NCBI GenBank assembly: GCA_903863035.1
Contig: CAIPAT010000140.1
Span: 1-41,500, forward strand
Origin: an uncultured Lentisphaeria bacterium
Lineage (GTDB): Bacteria; Verrucomicrobiota; Lentisphaeria; Victivallales; Victivallaceae
Direction of reading: 5' to 3'
DNA length: 41,500 bases
Shown: positions 33,348-41,500 of the stretch, piece by piece
How the letters are laid out: each line of letters begins with the position of its first letter
Position numbering within the stretch: the first letter of the stretch is position 1
The notes under the pieces: generated by a model
The model's input: only the letters and a program-made list of their open reading frames with translations
Told to the model about the DNA's origin: nothing
Database searches by the model: none
Translations under genes and position numbers: made by a program

Positions 33348-34292
33348 ATGAATAACATTTTTCAGGCAGCGCTTTCGGGCAAAAAAGTTGAAAAGCCTAT
33401 CCAGTCCTTTCTTTTTGATGAAGTAGACGTTCCCGCCAGTACATGGGATGAGACTGCAACAAAGCGGATGCTGGATGAACTATTCACGCTTACTAGCCAA
33501 TATAAGAGCAGTAAGTCTTACTTTAAAATGCTTGAATTCGTTACTAACTTCAGGAAATACTCTCTATTTAATGCCATGCTGGTGCATATCCAGATGCCTG
33601 GGGCTGTGTTTGTTGCGCCACCTCTTCGCTGGCTGCGCGATTATAGGCGTATCATAATTTCTGGTGCTCGCCCGCTAATAATCCCGCAACCGATGGGGCC
33701 GGCTATGTTTGTCTTTGATGTTTCTGAAACTGAAGGGGATCCGCTGCCTCCGGAAATTGAAAAACCTTTTGAGGTTCGCTCCGGGGAGATTAAAGGTCAG
33801 CTGGAAAAGACAATAGAAAATTCACAGAGAGATGGAATTATAATTAAAAGGGTAAATTATGGCTCCCAGCAGGCCGCATGTATCCGTTCTATAGTAAATC
33901 CTTGCCATACGATAGAATTCGACAAATCTAAAGTCATCATTCGATACGAGCTGGAACTTGATGAGAATGCCACAAAGGAGTCTAGATATGCTTCTTTGGT
34001 TCACGAGCTGGCACATCTTTATTGCGGACACCTTGGAACGCCATACCCTAATTGGTGGCCGGATTGCCGTGGAATGAAACACGATGTCGTAGAGTTTGAA
34101 GCAGAGTCAGTCGCCTATCTTGTTTGCATGAGGTTAGGTATTGACAATCCTTCGGAAGCATACCTGTCAGGATACGTTAATAACAATGAACAGGTTCCTT
34201 CGATCAGTCTTGAATGTGTAATGAAAGCCGCCAGTCTAATTGAAAACATGTGGCGAAAAACATTGAAAGCCCGAAAAATAGACAAAGATTAA
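33348..34292 (+). CDS. ArdC/ImmA-IrrE-like zinc metallopeptidase
   Basis: 314 residues. An N-terminal ArdC-like domain (about 30-130) contains FRKYSLFNAMLVHIQMP and a Trp-Leu motif, as in ArdC single-strand DNA-binding regions. The zincin domain carries HELAH at residues 219-223 and a downstream Glu-rich helix (EFEAESVAYLVCMRLG) providing the third ligand. ArdC proteins of plasmids counter host restriction; ImmA/IrrE relatives cleave phage repressors. First gene of the accessory region after the tRNA; AAGGGGGAG precedes the ATG. The exact role here cannot be told from sequence. Confidence 0.85.
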   Translation: MNNIFQAALSGKKVEKPIQSFLFDEVDVPASTWDETATKRMLDELFTLTSQYKSSKSYFKMLEFVTNFRKYSLFNAMLVHIQMPGAVFVAPPLRWLRDYRRIIISGARPLIIPQPMGPAMFVFDVSETEGDPLPPEIEKPFEVRSGEIKGQLEKTIENSQRDGIIIKRVNYGSQQAACIRSIVNPCHTIEFDKSKVIIRYELELDENATKESRYASLVHELAHLYCGHLGTPYPNWWPDCRGMKHDVVEFEAESVAYLVCMRLGIDNPSEAYLSGYVNNNEQVPSISLECVMKAASLIENMWRKTLKARKIDKD

Positions 34293-34326
34293 TCGTCCGT
34301 AAAATATTTAGACGCAGCAATGGAAA

Positions 34327-34560
34327 GTGAGTTTATTCAAGGAGTATAATGATCCTTCATGGGTAACTACCTATAAAGAAAATTTTGTAAAAGGAGTAAG
34401 TCTTTTACTTCGATGGTTAGAACAAAAATCAAAAACAGACTTTGCTATTGCTGATGGTTTTTTAGCGGACTGGGAGACATGGTGGAGAAATAATCACTCA
34501 CAAGTTTTTCTAACTTTAAACGAAAAACTTGTATTTGAAATAAAATTGCAAACATTATAA
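34327..34560 (+). CDS. Small hypothetical protein
   Basis: 77 residues starting at GTG. Trp-rich and helical in look (WVTTYKENFVKGVSLLLRWL). No family recognised. It sits 34 bases after the metallopeptidase gene and 12 bases before the Sel1-repeat gene. No strong ribosome site precedes the GTG, so it may be translationally coupled, or spurious. Confidence 0.45.
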   Translation: MSLFKEYNDPSWVTTYKENFVKGVSLLLRWLEQKSKTDFAIADGFLADWETWWRNNHSQVFLTLNEKLVFEIKLQTL

Positions 34561-34572
34561 AGGGGATATCAA

Positions 34573-35661
34573 ATGATTGATGCAAGTACTGCCACTGCAA
34601 AAGACTTTGACAACGCGGCGCAAAAACATGCAAATGCTTTTTGGTGGTGGTTGATTACCACTGTAGTAGTAGGTATTTTTCTGCATTGGTTTGCAATTAT
34701 ACCGGCAATTTTTATGATTCTTGCGATTGCAAAAAGTATTTCCTCAACATCCTGTGCTGATCAATTAAGGAAAGGGACGTATTCAGGTTTTAACTTAAAC
34801 AATGGAGCTCCTGATGGCGATTTAAAAAATGAAGGAGCAGAATGGTACCACAAATCTGCGGAACAGGGCGATGCGACGGCACAGTTATGTCTCGGTAATT
34901 GCTATGCAGAAGGCGATGGTGTAGCAAAAGATATGAAAATAGCTTTAGAATGGTACCGTAAAGCTGCGGAGCAAGGTGATGCAAAAGCACAGTATAATCT
35001 TGGATGCAGTTACTACAACGCCATAAATTTCTTCGAAGCCGTGGAATGGTATCGTAAAGCCGCCAAACAGGGTCATGCGGCAGCACAATTTAATCTTGGA
35101 GTGTGCTATCGAAAGGGTGAAGGCGTTACCAAGAATATGACAAAAGCTGTAGAATGGTATCGTAAAGCTGCCGAACAGGGCGATGCGATTGCACAGTGTA
35201 ATCTTGGCAATTGCTATGCAAATGGCTGGGGTGTGGTCAAAGATGAAGAAGAAGCTGTAGAATGGGTTCGCATAGCCGCCGAACAAGGTTATGCGGCAGC
35301 ACAATTAAATCTTGGATATTGCTATGAAAAAGGTTCAGGCGTTACCAAGGATATGACAAAAGCTGTAGAATGGTATCGTAAAGCTGCCGAACAGGGCGCT
35401 GCGATTGCACAGTGTAATCTTGGCAATTGCTATGCAAATGGCTGGGGTGTGGTCAAAGATGAAGAAGAAGCTGCAAAGTGGTATAACAAAGCTGCCAAAC
35501 AGGGATATGCGATTGCACAGTGTGATCTAGGCAATTGCTATGCAAATGGCTGGGGTGTGGTCAAAGATGAAGAAGAAGCTATAAAGTGGTATAACAAAGC
35601 CGCCAAACAGGGAGTCGCAGAAGCACAGGAAGCGCTCAAGTCGATGAGAAAGTTGCTTTGA
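34573..35661 (+). CDS. Membrane-anchored Sel1-repeat protein
   Basis: 362 residues. Two close hydrophobic segments (about 22-55, FWWWLITTVVVGIFLHWFAI) anchor the N terminus. From about residue 88 to the end there are about seven Sel1-type repeats of 36 residues. The pattern is EWYRKAAEQGDAxAQxxLGxCYxxGxGV, built at DNA level from near-identical 108-bp units. Some Sel1 proteins act as protein-protein adaptors in secretion, signalling or pathogen-host contact. The ribosome site AAAGGGGATATC precedes the ATG. The highly similar repeats suggest recent expansion. Confidence 0.9.
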   Translation: MIDASTATAKDFDNAAQKHANAFWWWLITTVVVGIFLHWFAIIPAIFMILAIAKSISSTSCADQLRKGTYSGFNLNNGAPDGDLKNEGAEWYHKSAEQGDATAQLCLGNCYAEGDGVAKDMKIALEWYRKAAEQGDAKAQYNLGCSYYNAINFFEAVEWYRKAAKQGHAAAQFNLGVCYRKGEGVTKNMTKAVEWYRKAAEQGDAIAQCNLGNCYANGWGVVKDEEEAVEWVRIAAEQGYAAAQLNLGYCYEKGSGVTKDMTKAVEWYRKAAEQGAAIAQCNLGNCYANGWGVVKDEEEAAKWYNKAAKQGYAIAQCDLGNCYANGWGVVKDEEEAIKWYNKAAKQGVAEAQEALKSMRKLL

Positions 35662-35805
35662 TTTCTTTTCCTTACGGCAACTTAACTAAAAGCAAAATAT
35701 AGTATTTTGACGAATATCGAAACTAAAAATTGTAAAAAAAACCTTATTAGCATGGGTTTACAGGATCTAAAAATAGATTAAAAACTGTTCTTAAGCATTA
35801 ATAAA

Positions 35806-35892
35806 GAATCTCCTCCCGTCCATCCTATCCTCGCCGCAAGCGACGCGGTATTACGGACGGACTTCCACGCCCTGTGGGCGGGCCGGAGATTC
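35806..35892. repeat. 87-bp foldback with GAATCTCC ends
   Basis: GAATCTCC (35806-35813) and GGAGATTC (35885-35892) are perfect complements and enclose GTCC/GGAC pairs and a CGCCCTGTGGGCG hairpin. Together with its flanks it fills 35662-35998. No gene and no other element seen here. Confidence 0.5.
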
Positions 35893-35998
35893 AAAAACAA
35901 AAGCCAAGACTAAAGACTTAAAGCCGACCCAAGGGTCGAGGGTATTGAACCCAACTGAATAAAATACAAAGCCATAAACGAATAACGGGAGAATAGCA

Positions 35999-36627
35999 AT
36001 GACCATTGAAAAAGCAGAAATGATTATTGCCGCGATTGCAACATTCTTATTTATTATTATTTATTGTATCGGCGGATTTGACGGATTGCCCAAAGGCCCC
36101 AAAGGGTTATCCGGTTGCGGCGGCCGTTCCATCTGCGGAACCAGCTCGTAATGCTTCAGCAACAGCAAGTTCGATTAGCAATTCATGGACTGCAACGCCA
36201 ACTACAAATTACGGATCGTATTCTGGATATTCTTCATCCCCGGCGACAACCCCTATACCAGAACCGGCATCCCGTAATATCATCCATGATGCTGCTCCAG
36301 TATCTACACCAGACACGTCAGTCTCTTCAGTTAGTTCCAGTTCCTTTGATGTGTCTGGAAGCCAGCAACCAGCAGCGAATCCACCAGCCAGCCTCGGCGC
36401 TCTTATAGCTCAGAGAGTAGTTCTGGCTCCAGTTATTCTGATCCCCTCCAGACAATCAAGCCCAATGCTTATGGAATGGGACCGGATCGAATCAATACGG
36501 ACAACCGGTTAAAATAGTTCCGGTGAATAGTTCCAGGAGCAGTTATTCAGATCCGCTGTTGACCATTAAACCGGACGCTTACGGCATGGGCGTGGGTTCA
36601 GATCAATACAGCAGACCGGTTAAGTAG
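35999..36627 (+). pseudogene. Frameshifted gene for a membrane-anchored Ser/Thr-rich protein
   Basis: A GGGAG ribosome site precedes ATG at 35999. The start frame reads an N-terminal anchor (IATFLFIIIYCIGGFDGLPK). At about 36100 coding character moves to another frame (Ser/Thr/Pro-rich, up to about 36400), then returns to the first frame for YSDPLQTIKPNAYGMG. Near 36480 a third frame carries SNQYGQPVK, then a second copy, YSDPLLTIKPDAYGMG, and ends at 36627. The two copies of the YSDPL-x-TIKP motif in different frames show at least three shifts. Either a decayed gene or assembly error. Function unknown. Confidence 0.6.
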
Positions 36628-37228
36628 TACCAGCTTATTGATATTAGCTGTATACAGCCATGTACACAAACTGAACGCTTGCAGCAACACGTAGCAGGCC
36701 GGGATTTATCGGACTGCTCAAGACGAATCAATAAACTCTTTCTGCTGTCGTTGATCAACGCAAAGATCGTGGCTTGTGCCGCCGCAACTCTTGCTTCCCG
36801 CGTCATGGGAATGTATTCGCCATTGAACACAAGTTGGGGCGGGCCCTACTCGGCCACTTTATTTGTTCAATGTTACGTCTTTGACGGTTTTCTGTTCATA
36901 TTTTTCAGGAGGAACGCTTTCCGCCATGATCAAGCAAGAGTTGCCAGGACAGCTCAAGACAGTAATTAATGCGCATCGTTCTTGAGGAGTTCATCCTGAA
37001 CAAAATTTTCGGCCCCATCTTCAGTGCATGTTGTTTCTGAAGTAATACCTTCATGCTCCGTATTGGAGATATCCTTGAATTCCGAAAATCCTAGGCCATT
37101 TTCATTCCTTGTAGCAAAATAAATGATAAGAAAAGTCAGGTCTTTTCAGCTTTATTTACTCTTCAGAATATTCTGACCAGAATTTAGAATTAGTGACAAA
37201 TCATGGACAATGTTTATAAAGTTGGAAT
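36628..37228. other. Degraded region with minus-strand open fragments
   Basis: No intact gene. On the minus strand, 36966-37135 stays open for about 56 residues without an ATG. It begins with the hydrophobic LTFLIIYFATRNENG and ends FVQDELLKNDAH, so it looks like a 5'-truncated gene. A second minus-strand fragment near 36690-36840 reads FNGEYIPMTREARVAAAQAT; I do not recognise it. TCAGAATATTCTGA at 37163-37176 is a perfect 14-bp palindrome. Confidence 0.4.
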
Positions 37229-37789
37229 TTACTTTTTCGAGCGAATTTTAATATATCGCGATTTTGCCTTATTGGAGTCACCATTTGCATATTCTAGCGC
37301 TTTCGCCCATGCCAGCTTATCCAGATTGCCAGATTCCAGTTCCTCTAAAGCCTTGATCTTATTTGAATCGCTTTGGTTTCGCGCTGTTATACATTTCTCA
37401 TTGATTACTTTTACGCGTTCCTTTGATTTCCTTGTCAACAGCAATAATGCAAGACACAAACATGGAATCGTAATAAACCAATCATCGCCGATGAAACGTC
37501 CAACCTTACTGAATGTAGCCAAATTCTCCGGCTGTCGCCAATTTTGATTGCTCTTAAGCACGTCTTCAAAATATTCATCGTTTACAAACTTTATTGTCGA
37601 AATAAATGAAAAACAGAATCCATTTGACATCTCGCCGAAAAAGCCATGATCTCTTGGAGCTATTCCACCATACTTCTCACTAATTTCTAATAAACTATCA
37701 TCTCTAACATCGTTGAATTGTCTTATTTGTGCAATACCTTCTGTGGTAATCAGCGATATAATCAAAAAAAACATTATCCTCTTCTTCAT
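37229..37789 (-). CDS. Hypothetical exported or membrane protein
   Basis: 186 residues. A signal peptide (MKKRIMFFLIISLITTEGIA) comes first, then a polar region to about 100 containing a FGEMSNGFCFSFISTIKFV stretch. A second membrane segment (DDWFITIPCLCLALLLL) follows, then a basic, helical cytoplasmic tail. AAAGGGGAAGGGT directly before the ATG is a strong ribosome site. Not a known family to me. Confidence 0.7.
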   Translation of the reverse strand: MKKRIMFFLIISLITTEGIAQIRQFNDVRDDSLLEISEKYGGIAPRDHGFFGEMSNGFCFSFISTIKFVNDEYFEDVLKSNQNWRQPENLATFSKVGRFIGDDWFITIPCLCLALLLLTRKSKERVKVINEKCITARNQSDSNKIKALEELESGNLDKLAWAKALEYANGDSNKAKSRYIKIRSKK

Positions 37790-37944
37790 ACCCTTCCCCT
37801 TTAGAATCTTTCTCCCCGATCGTGTAATAATAAATACAAACTCATGTGAATATAATTTATTTCATAATTCAATGTTTTCAAACTATTTATGGATAATATA
37901 AAATTATCTTGGGCAGTTTCCTACCCAAGGAAATTCATGGTCGC

Positions 37945-38205
37945 TTAATATTTCTTGGCGCAATACGGCAACTTGATTTTTCTTATTTTGCCACCGCATC
38001 CAGAACAGGCCGCTGGCAGTTCATTTTTCGTTTTCACTACATTATCTGATGGAGTAACGCCAGGCGCGTACCATACCGTTCCGCTGAATATCCGGAAAGC
38101 TTTCTGCCAACCACACTTTTTACATTCAATGCGATACGTTACATTCTTATCGTTTCTGAAAAGATTGAATGAAAATGGAAGACGATGCCCACATATATTG
38201 TTCAT
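37945..38205 (-). CDS. Small zinc-ribbon-like protein
   Basis: 86 residues with two CxxC knuckles, ECKKCGW and CSGCGGK, plus an earlier Cys-Gly-His (CGHRLP) near the N terminus. The pattern is typical of a zinc-binding ribbon. GAGGAGAAT precedes the ATG. No partner gene suggests a function. Confidence 0.65.
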   Translation of the reverse strand: MNNICGHRLPFSFNLFRNDKNVTYRIECKKCGWQKAFRIFSGTVWYAPGVTPSDNVVKTKNELPAACSGCGGKIRKIKLPYCAKKY

Positions 38206-38303
38206 ATTCTCCTCTTCATAACTACTCCAATAATGCTTGGAAACCTGACCTCAAACTTTTTCTTCCAGGTTTTCAGGTCTCCAGGTTGAAACGCTACGAA
38301 ATA

Positions 38304-38338
38304 TAATCATGGAAGGCCGGGGCCATGCAGTCAATCGG
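38304..38338 (-). pseudogene. Stray hipA 3'-end fragment
   Basis: A 35-base stretch matches the end of the hipA remnant at 40422-40456 at about 31 of 35 positions. On the minus strand it reads IDCMAPAFHD, against IESMAPAFHD there. It looks like the scar of a second hipA-like gene, or a duplicated junction. The surrounding 38206-38380 holds no gene. Confidence 0.5.
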
Positions 38339-38380
38339 AATAACTATGTTCAACGTTCACATCGAAAGGCATACTTTTGT

Positions 38381-39281
38381 TCATAATATTTCCCAATGGC
38401 CGCTTTTCGCTGAACCGACGCGTTGAAGATGTCCGGATAGCTTTAATTTGTCAATCTGCTTCAATACCGCACGTTTGCTGATGCCGATATGTTCACCTAT
38501 CCGGGCAGTGGATATGGTGGATTTTTCTCTGATCAAATTCAATATCTGCTCTGCCGTGTTCGGTGAACTTATCGGTGAACTTATCGGTGAACTGTCCTGC
38601 CAGATATCTTTGCCAGTTGCGGCTTGGATGGTTAGTTTTATGGTATCAATAACGCATGACCCCATAAAATTAACAAAGTCAGCAATTTCCCCGGATGCGT
38701 CCGCAATTTCTAATGCCGCAATGTATTCCTTGCGTTTTTTTATCGGCACTATTGCTACTGGATAGCCGTGCTGCATTAAAATCAGATTCAGCAGCCGCCA
38801 TGCGCGACGGCACTTCGCCGGGAGGAGCATAATGAAACATTTTTCCGGTAGATGTGATCACACTGTTGGGCTGCTGCTTATATTCGCCCGGACTGATTTT
38901 CCTGGTCGTTGGCTGGCCGTCCGGCGTCAACGCCTTTACTCGAAACGGTTTATCGCCCATCAGTGTTTTATGCAGGAACCGGCAGAAACTCTGGGTCAAC
39001 GGCTCATGGTTGCTGACTGCGGCTGCAACGTAATCCAATGCCTCATTATGCCCGGCAATCTCCAGATAATCGCGAAACGGCTTGCCTTTGGCGGTAATGC
39101 CGTAGAGCAAAAAAGTTCTGGTCTCTCCCAGCGTCAGCGTATTCCCTTCGATGGCATTGGAATTCCAATTCAGTTCGATATTAAGCTTCTGCTCTAAACG
39201 TGCATTCGTTTCAGCATCCAGCGGGCGCAGTGCCGCAAGTTCAGCTTGCTGTTTCTCCAAGGTTTTCAGTATGTTCCGCAT
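38381..39281 (-). pseudogene. Fic family gene lacking the catalytic core, frameshifted
   Basis: The N-terminal part (39281 to about 38810) is a normal Fic N-terminal region: an IEGNTLTLGET motif (the inhibitory-helix type) and HNEALDYV, ending FHYAPPGEVPSRM. The next conserved block is AWRLLNLILMQHGYPVAIVP in another frame. That is the sequence that normally follows the HPFxDGNGR motif. So a deletion of roughly 45 or more codons with a frameshift has removed the AMP-transferring motif. The tail is a winged helix-like HTH (STARIGEHIGISKRAVLKQI). It cannot be active as a Fic enzyme. Confidence 0.85.
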
Positions 39282-39287
39282 TATCAT

Positions 39288-39840
39288 GCCCTCCTGATAA
39301 AAAGTTTAACGCAAAGGCGCAGATTTCAATTCATCATAAGTCTAACATGCACCGCGAAGACTGAATCTCCCCGCTTATTATAAATAATCCCGCACTTGTA
39401 ATAATACTTCTTACTGGAAGCAAAACATACTACTGCAACCGGCTGAAAACAAACAAAAGAGTTGACTAATTCAGGAAAAATCGAACTTGAATCCGGGTTA
39501 TTAGTAAAGCTATGAACGCGGGATAAGGCTGGATATTCAGGCCCGTGCCGCCAGCCTGCGACTCATAATCAATACTTGTATTTATGGTTTCAGTTGCTAT
39601 TCTTATAGTTATAGCATTTTAAACAATGTTTTGTAATTGTTAAATTTATGAGGGGTTGCATAATTTACCGGACGGGAATCAGTACTGTCCAGTAATGGTT
39701 AATTTAGTCGGTCTGGGTTCAGGCTGACGCAAACCGGAGAGTTACCTGCCGGAGTTAAAGAGTAATATCGAAATATATTTCTAGCCATGGAAAGATTTTC
39801 GATTTTATAATAATCATCATGGCGTACAGGAAGAAGAAGA
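39288..39840. other. Long intergenic region before the RRM gene
   Basis: No gene recognised. GCGACTCATAATCA at 39558-39571 matches the anticodon arm of the tRNA at 32877-32890 in 13 of 14 positions, a possible but weak attachment-site echo. The last 150 bases are probably a long 5' leader of the RNA-binding protein gene, ending in AGGAAGAAGAAG as ribosome site. Confidence 0.4.
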
Positions 39841-40197
39841 ATGAATCTCTATGTCGGCAACCTCTCGTTCAAGACCACAGACGCATCACTCCAGGAACTG
39901 TTTCAGGCGCACGGCCAGGTTCAATCGGCTCGCGTAGTCATGGATCGCGATTCCGGACGCTCCAAAGGCTTCGGCTTCGTCGAAATGGCCAACAGCGCAG
40001 AAGCCACGGCCGCAATCAATGCACTCAACGGCACTGATCTCGACGGCAGAAGTATCAATGTGAATGAAGCCCGTCCGAAACCCGAAGGCGGCGAACGCCG
40101 CAGTGGCGGGGGCGGATTCGGTGGCGGCGAACGTCGCAGCGGCGGCGGAGAGCGCAGCGGTGGTTTCAGTGGCGGCGGGAGTCGCAGAAGCTACTAA
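39841..40197 (+). CDS. Gly-rich RRM RNA-binding protein
   Basis: 118 residues. A single RRM (about 1-80) has RNP2 LYVGNL at 3-8 and RNP1 KGFGFVEM at about 41-48. A Gly/Arg/Ser-rich tail (GGGERRSGGG...) follows. Small RRM proteins of this build, known best from cyanobacteria, bind RNA and are often cold induced. It is followed by a strong terminator and stands alone. The long AT-rich leader suggests post-transcriptional control, which is inference. Confidence 0.95.
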   Translation: MNLYVGNLSFKTTDASLQELFQAHGQVQSARVVMDRDSGRSKGFGFVEMANSAEATAAINALNGTDLDGRSINVNEARPKPEGGERRSGGGGFGGGERRSGGGERSGGFSGGGSRRSY

Positions 40198-40222
40198 TTT
40201 CAAGTAATATCCAAGCGTTTTA

Positions 40223-40260
40223 ATAGCCGGCAGGAGCAATTCTGTCGGCTATTTTATTTT
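40223..40260 (+). terminator. Rho-independent terminator of the RRM gene
   Basis: AATAGCCGGCAG pairs with CTGTCGGCTATT across an 8-base loop, followed by TTATTTTATCC. 26 bases after the stop codon. Confidence 0.88.
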
Positions 40261-40304
40261 ATCCTTTTTGGAACAGTGTTCTTCCTGTGGTTATAGACTG
40301 TTCA

Positions 40305-40346
40305 TAAAAAAACTCCAGCGTACACAAATCTGCGCCTGCTGGAGTT
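40305..40346 (-). terminator. Rho-independent terminator of the hipBA remnant
   Basis: On the minus strand AACTCCAGC pairs with GCTGGAGTT across an 18-base loop, followed by a T-run (TTTTTATG). It lies about 75 bases after the hipA stop codon. Confidence 0.8.
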
Positions 40347-40421
40347 TAGTAATACTGTGCACGCCGGGCCGGTTGAGCCAGGATTCAACCAGTAAGTTGC
40401 GTTAAACTTAAACACAAATCT

Positions 40422-41359
40422 TTAATCATGGAAGGCTGGGGCCATGCTCTCAATCTCGGTGCGCTGGATTTTCAATTTCAGAGCAATCTCATGCCAATGA
40501 CTGACAATGCGCTTAATCTTCATGACGGCTTCTTCTGCCTGCGATATATTAACCCGGAACTGCGGAGCGACCGACAATGCCAGTTTAAAGTCCAGCGAAT
40601 TATCCTCTGCGGATATGTTCAACGCCAGGCCGCTACCATGCGGGGTGGGGTTAATGTCATAGTCAGGAGAAAGTATCCAGCCTTGCGGCATCAGCAAAAA
40701 ACCATGATTTCGTAGATGGTCATCAGTATTTGAAATGGCAATACTGAAAACAATACGTTTCCATAATTCATCCAAATCATCATTGGGCCTGGCTCCGTGC
40801 TGGATGATAAATTGCGCCAGATCAAGGTAACTGTATCCCGCTGCGTAATTATCGCCATCTGTCCGGCCCAATAGCGTCATCACCGAGTCAAAATGAATGT
40901 GCTTATCAGCTTCGCGGTCGAAGCGTTTAGTCAAAAACGTACTGCCATGCCTTCAGAATTGCTCGATTCGACAGGCTGGGAAATTTAGCAATCCATAGAT
41001 TACCGTCATTATCCATGACATTGGCTTTAGGCCGTGCGCCACCCGGCGATGAACCTGGAGCCAGCAACATGGCGCCATTTTTCGTGTTCGCTATCTGACG
41101 GGGCTTCTTCTTCATAATGGCGACAGGCTGCCTCCAGTTCGCGTAAAGAAGTCCAAGGCGGAGCAGGCAACTCTGAATCATGACTGACAAAATCGCCGGA
41201 TTCATCCAGCTTGAAGCGAAGAGCTCCCATTCTGGTCGAATCGTGAACTTCCAGCAGATAATCTGACTCCATCAATTGCCGGGCCAGCCGGATATTTTCG
41301 CCAAACGTTTCAAGTATTGATATGGTCTTAGGAAATAGTGATGTTTTATTTTGTCCCAT
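40422..41359 (-). pseudogene. Collapsed hipB-hipA remnant (deletions and frameshifts)
   Basis: Start at ATG 41359 after GGAGGTTGTT. It begins with a HipB-type start (TISILETFGENIRLAR), then jumps into HipA (SDYLLEVHDSTRMGALRFK). The end of hipB and start of hipA are lost. Near 41106 a one-base shift is needed to read KNGAMLLAPGSSPGGARPKA. Near 40975-40935 a second deletion with stops breaks KFPSLSN from STFLTKRFDREADKHIHF. The remainder (LAISNTDDHLRNHGF..., with the catalytic Asp region) is intact to the stop. Three disruptions make a working toxin kinase unlikely. Confidence 0.85.
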
Positions 41360-41393
41360 AACAACCTCCATTTACATGATTAATGTTAACTAA

Positions 41394-41500
41394 GGAGCCG
41401 TAAAGAAATAACCTTTACATCTTCGCGCTTCTCCCGAATGCCTTTGTGTTTGCCGGTTCGTTACATACCTTCAGGTATGCGCCTTACCGGCAATTCCCAA
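41394..41500 (+). repeat. Foldback element, family B copy 3 (cut by the window edge)
   Basis: GGAGCCGTAAAGAAATAACC onward is nearly identical to 3863-3969, differing at about one base. It begins 35 bases upstream of the start of the hipB remnant. Confidence 0.9.

Overview
The window most resembles a Gram-negative, non-model bacterium. A PVC-group, Lentisphaerota-like host is my best guess. The basis is indirect: a moderate-GC genome dense in short foldback repeats, a GH20 glycosidase next to an AraC regulator, a Cache-SpoIIE phosphatase and large hybrid kinases. There is no rRNA or other taxonomic marker, so this is inference.

Layout. 1-919: non-coding repeats, including an 83-bp direct repeat and about 23 copies of a 7-bp unit. 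920-3831: a cobalt (or nickel) ECF transporter operon, cbiM(N)-cbiQ-cbiO, split by a foldback element. 3863-4188: two abutting repeat elements. 4311-6674: a sigma-54 response regulator and a REC-HPt protein. 6739-8454: recJ on the minus strand. 8633-9013: tRNA-Leu, tRNA-Gly and tRNA-Tyr. 9462-12338: a probably acquired patch with a DUF3300/DUF2950 gene pair and remnants of an IS66 accessory gene and an N-type ATPase beta subunit. 12645-17682 (minus): a repeat-domain exported protein, a GNAT-like protein, and a Cache-HAMP-SpoIIE phosphatase paired with an NMT1-type binding protein. 18151-19316: queD and queE of queuosine synthesis. 19386-24446 (minus): an FHA-MoxR, DUF58 and transglutaminase operon. 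24733-27777 (minus): a PocR-PAS-PAS-GAF hybrid kinase. 28649-32645: GH20, AraC regulator and a polyol dehydrogenase-like gene. 32849-32925: a CAT-anticodon tRNA, followed by an accessory region up to the right edge. That region holds an ArdC-like metallopeptidase, a Sel1-repeat protein, small unknown genes, decayed Fic and HipBA genes, and an RRM protein.

Two families of foldback elements recur. Family A is 164-273 bp and its terminal arms vary between copies while staying complementary within each copy. Family B is about 160 bp with nested hairpins. Both lie at 3' ends of genes, and the stop codons of cbiQ, the GH20 gene and the araC-like gene fall inside element ends. This is the strongest candidate for something undescribed in the window. 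The right-hand 8 kb looks like a decaying genomic island: Fic has lost its catalytic motif, hipBA is collapsed by deletions and frameshifts, and another gene is frameshifted repeatedly.
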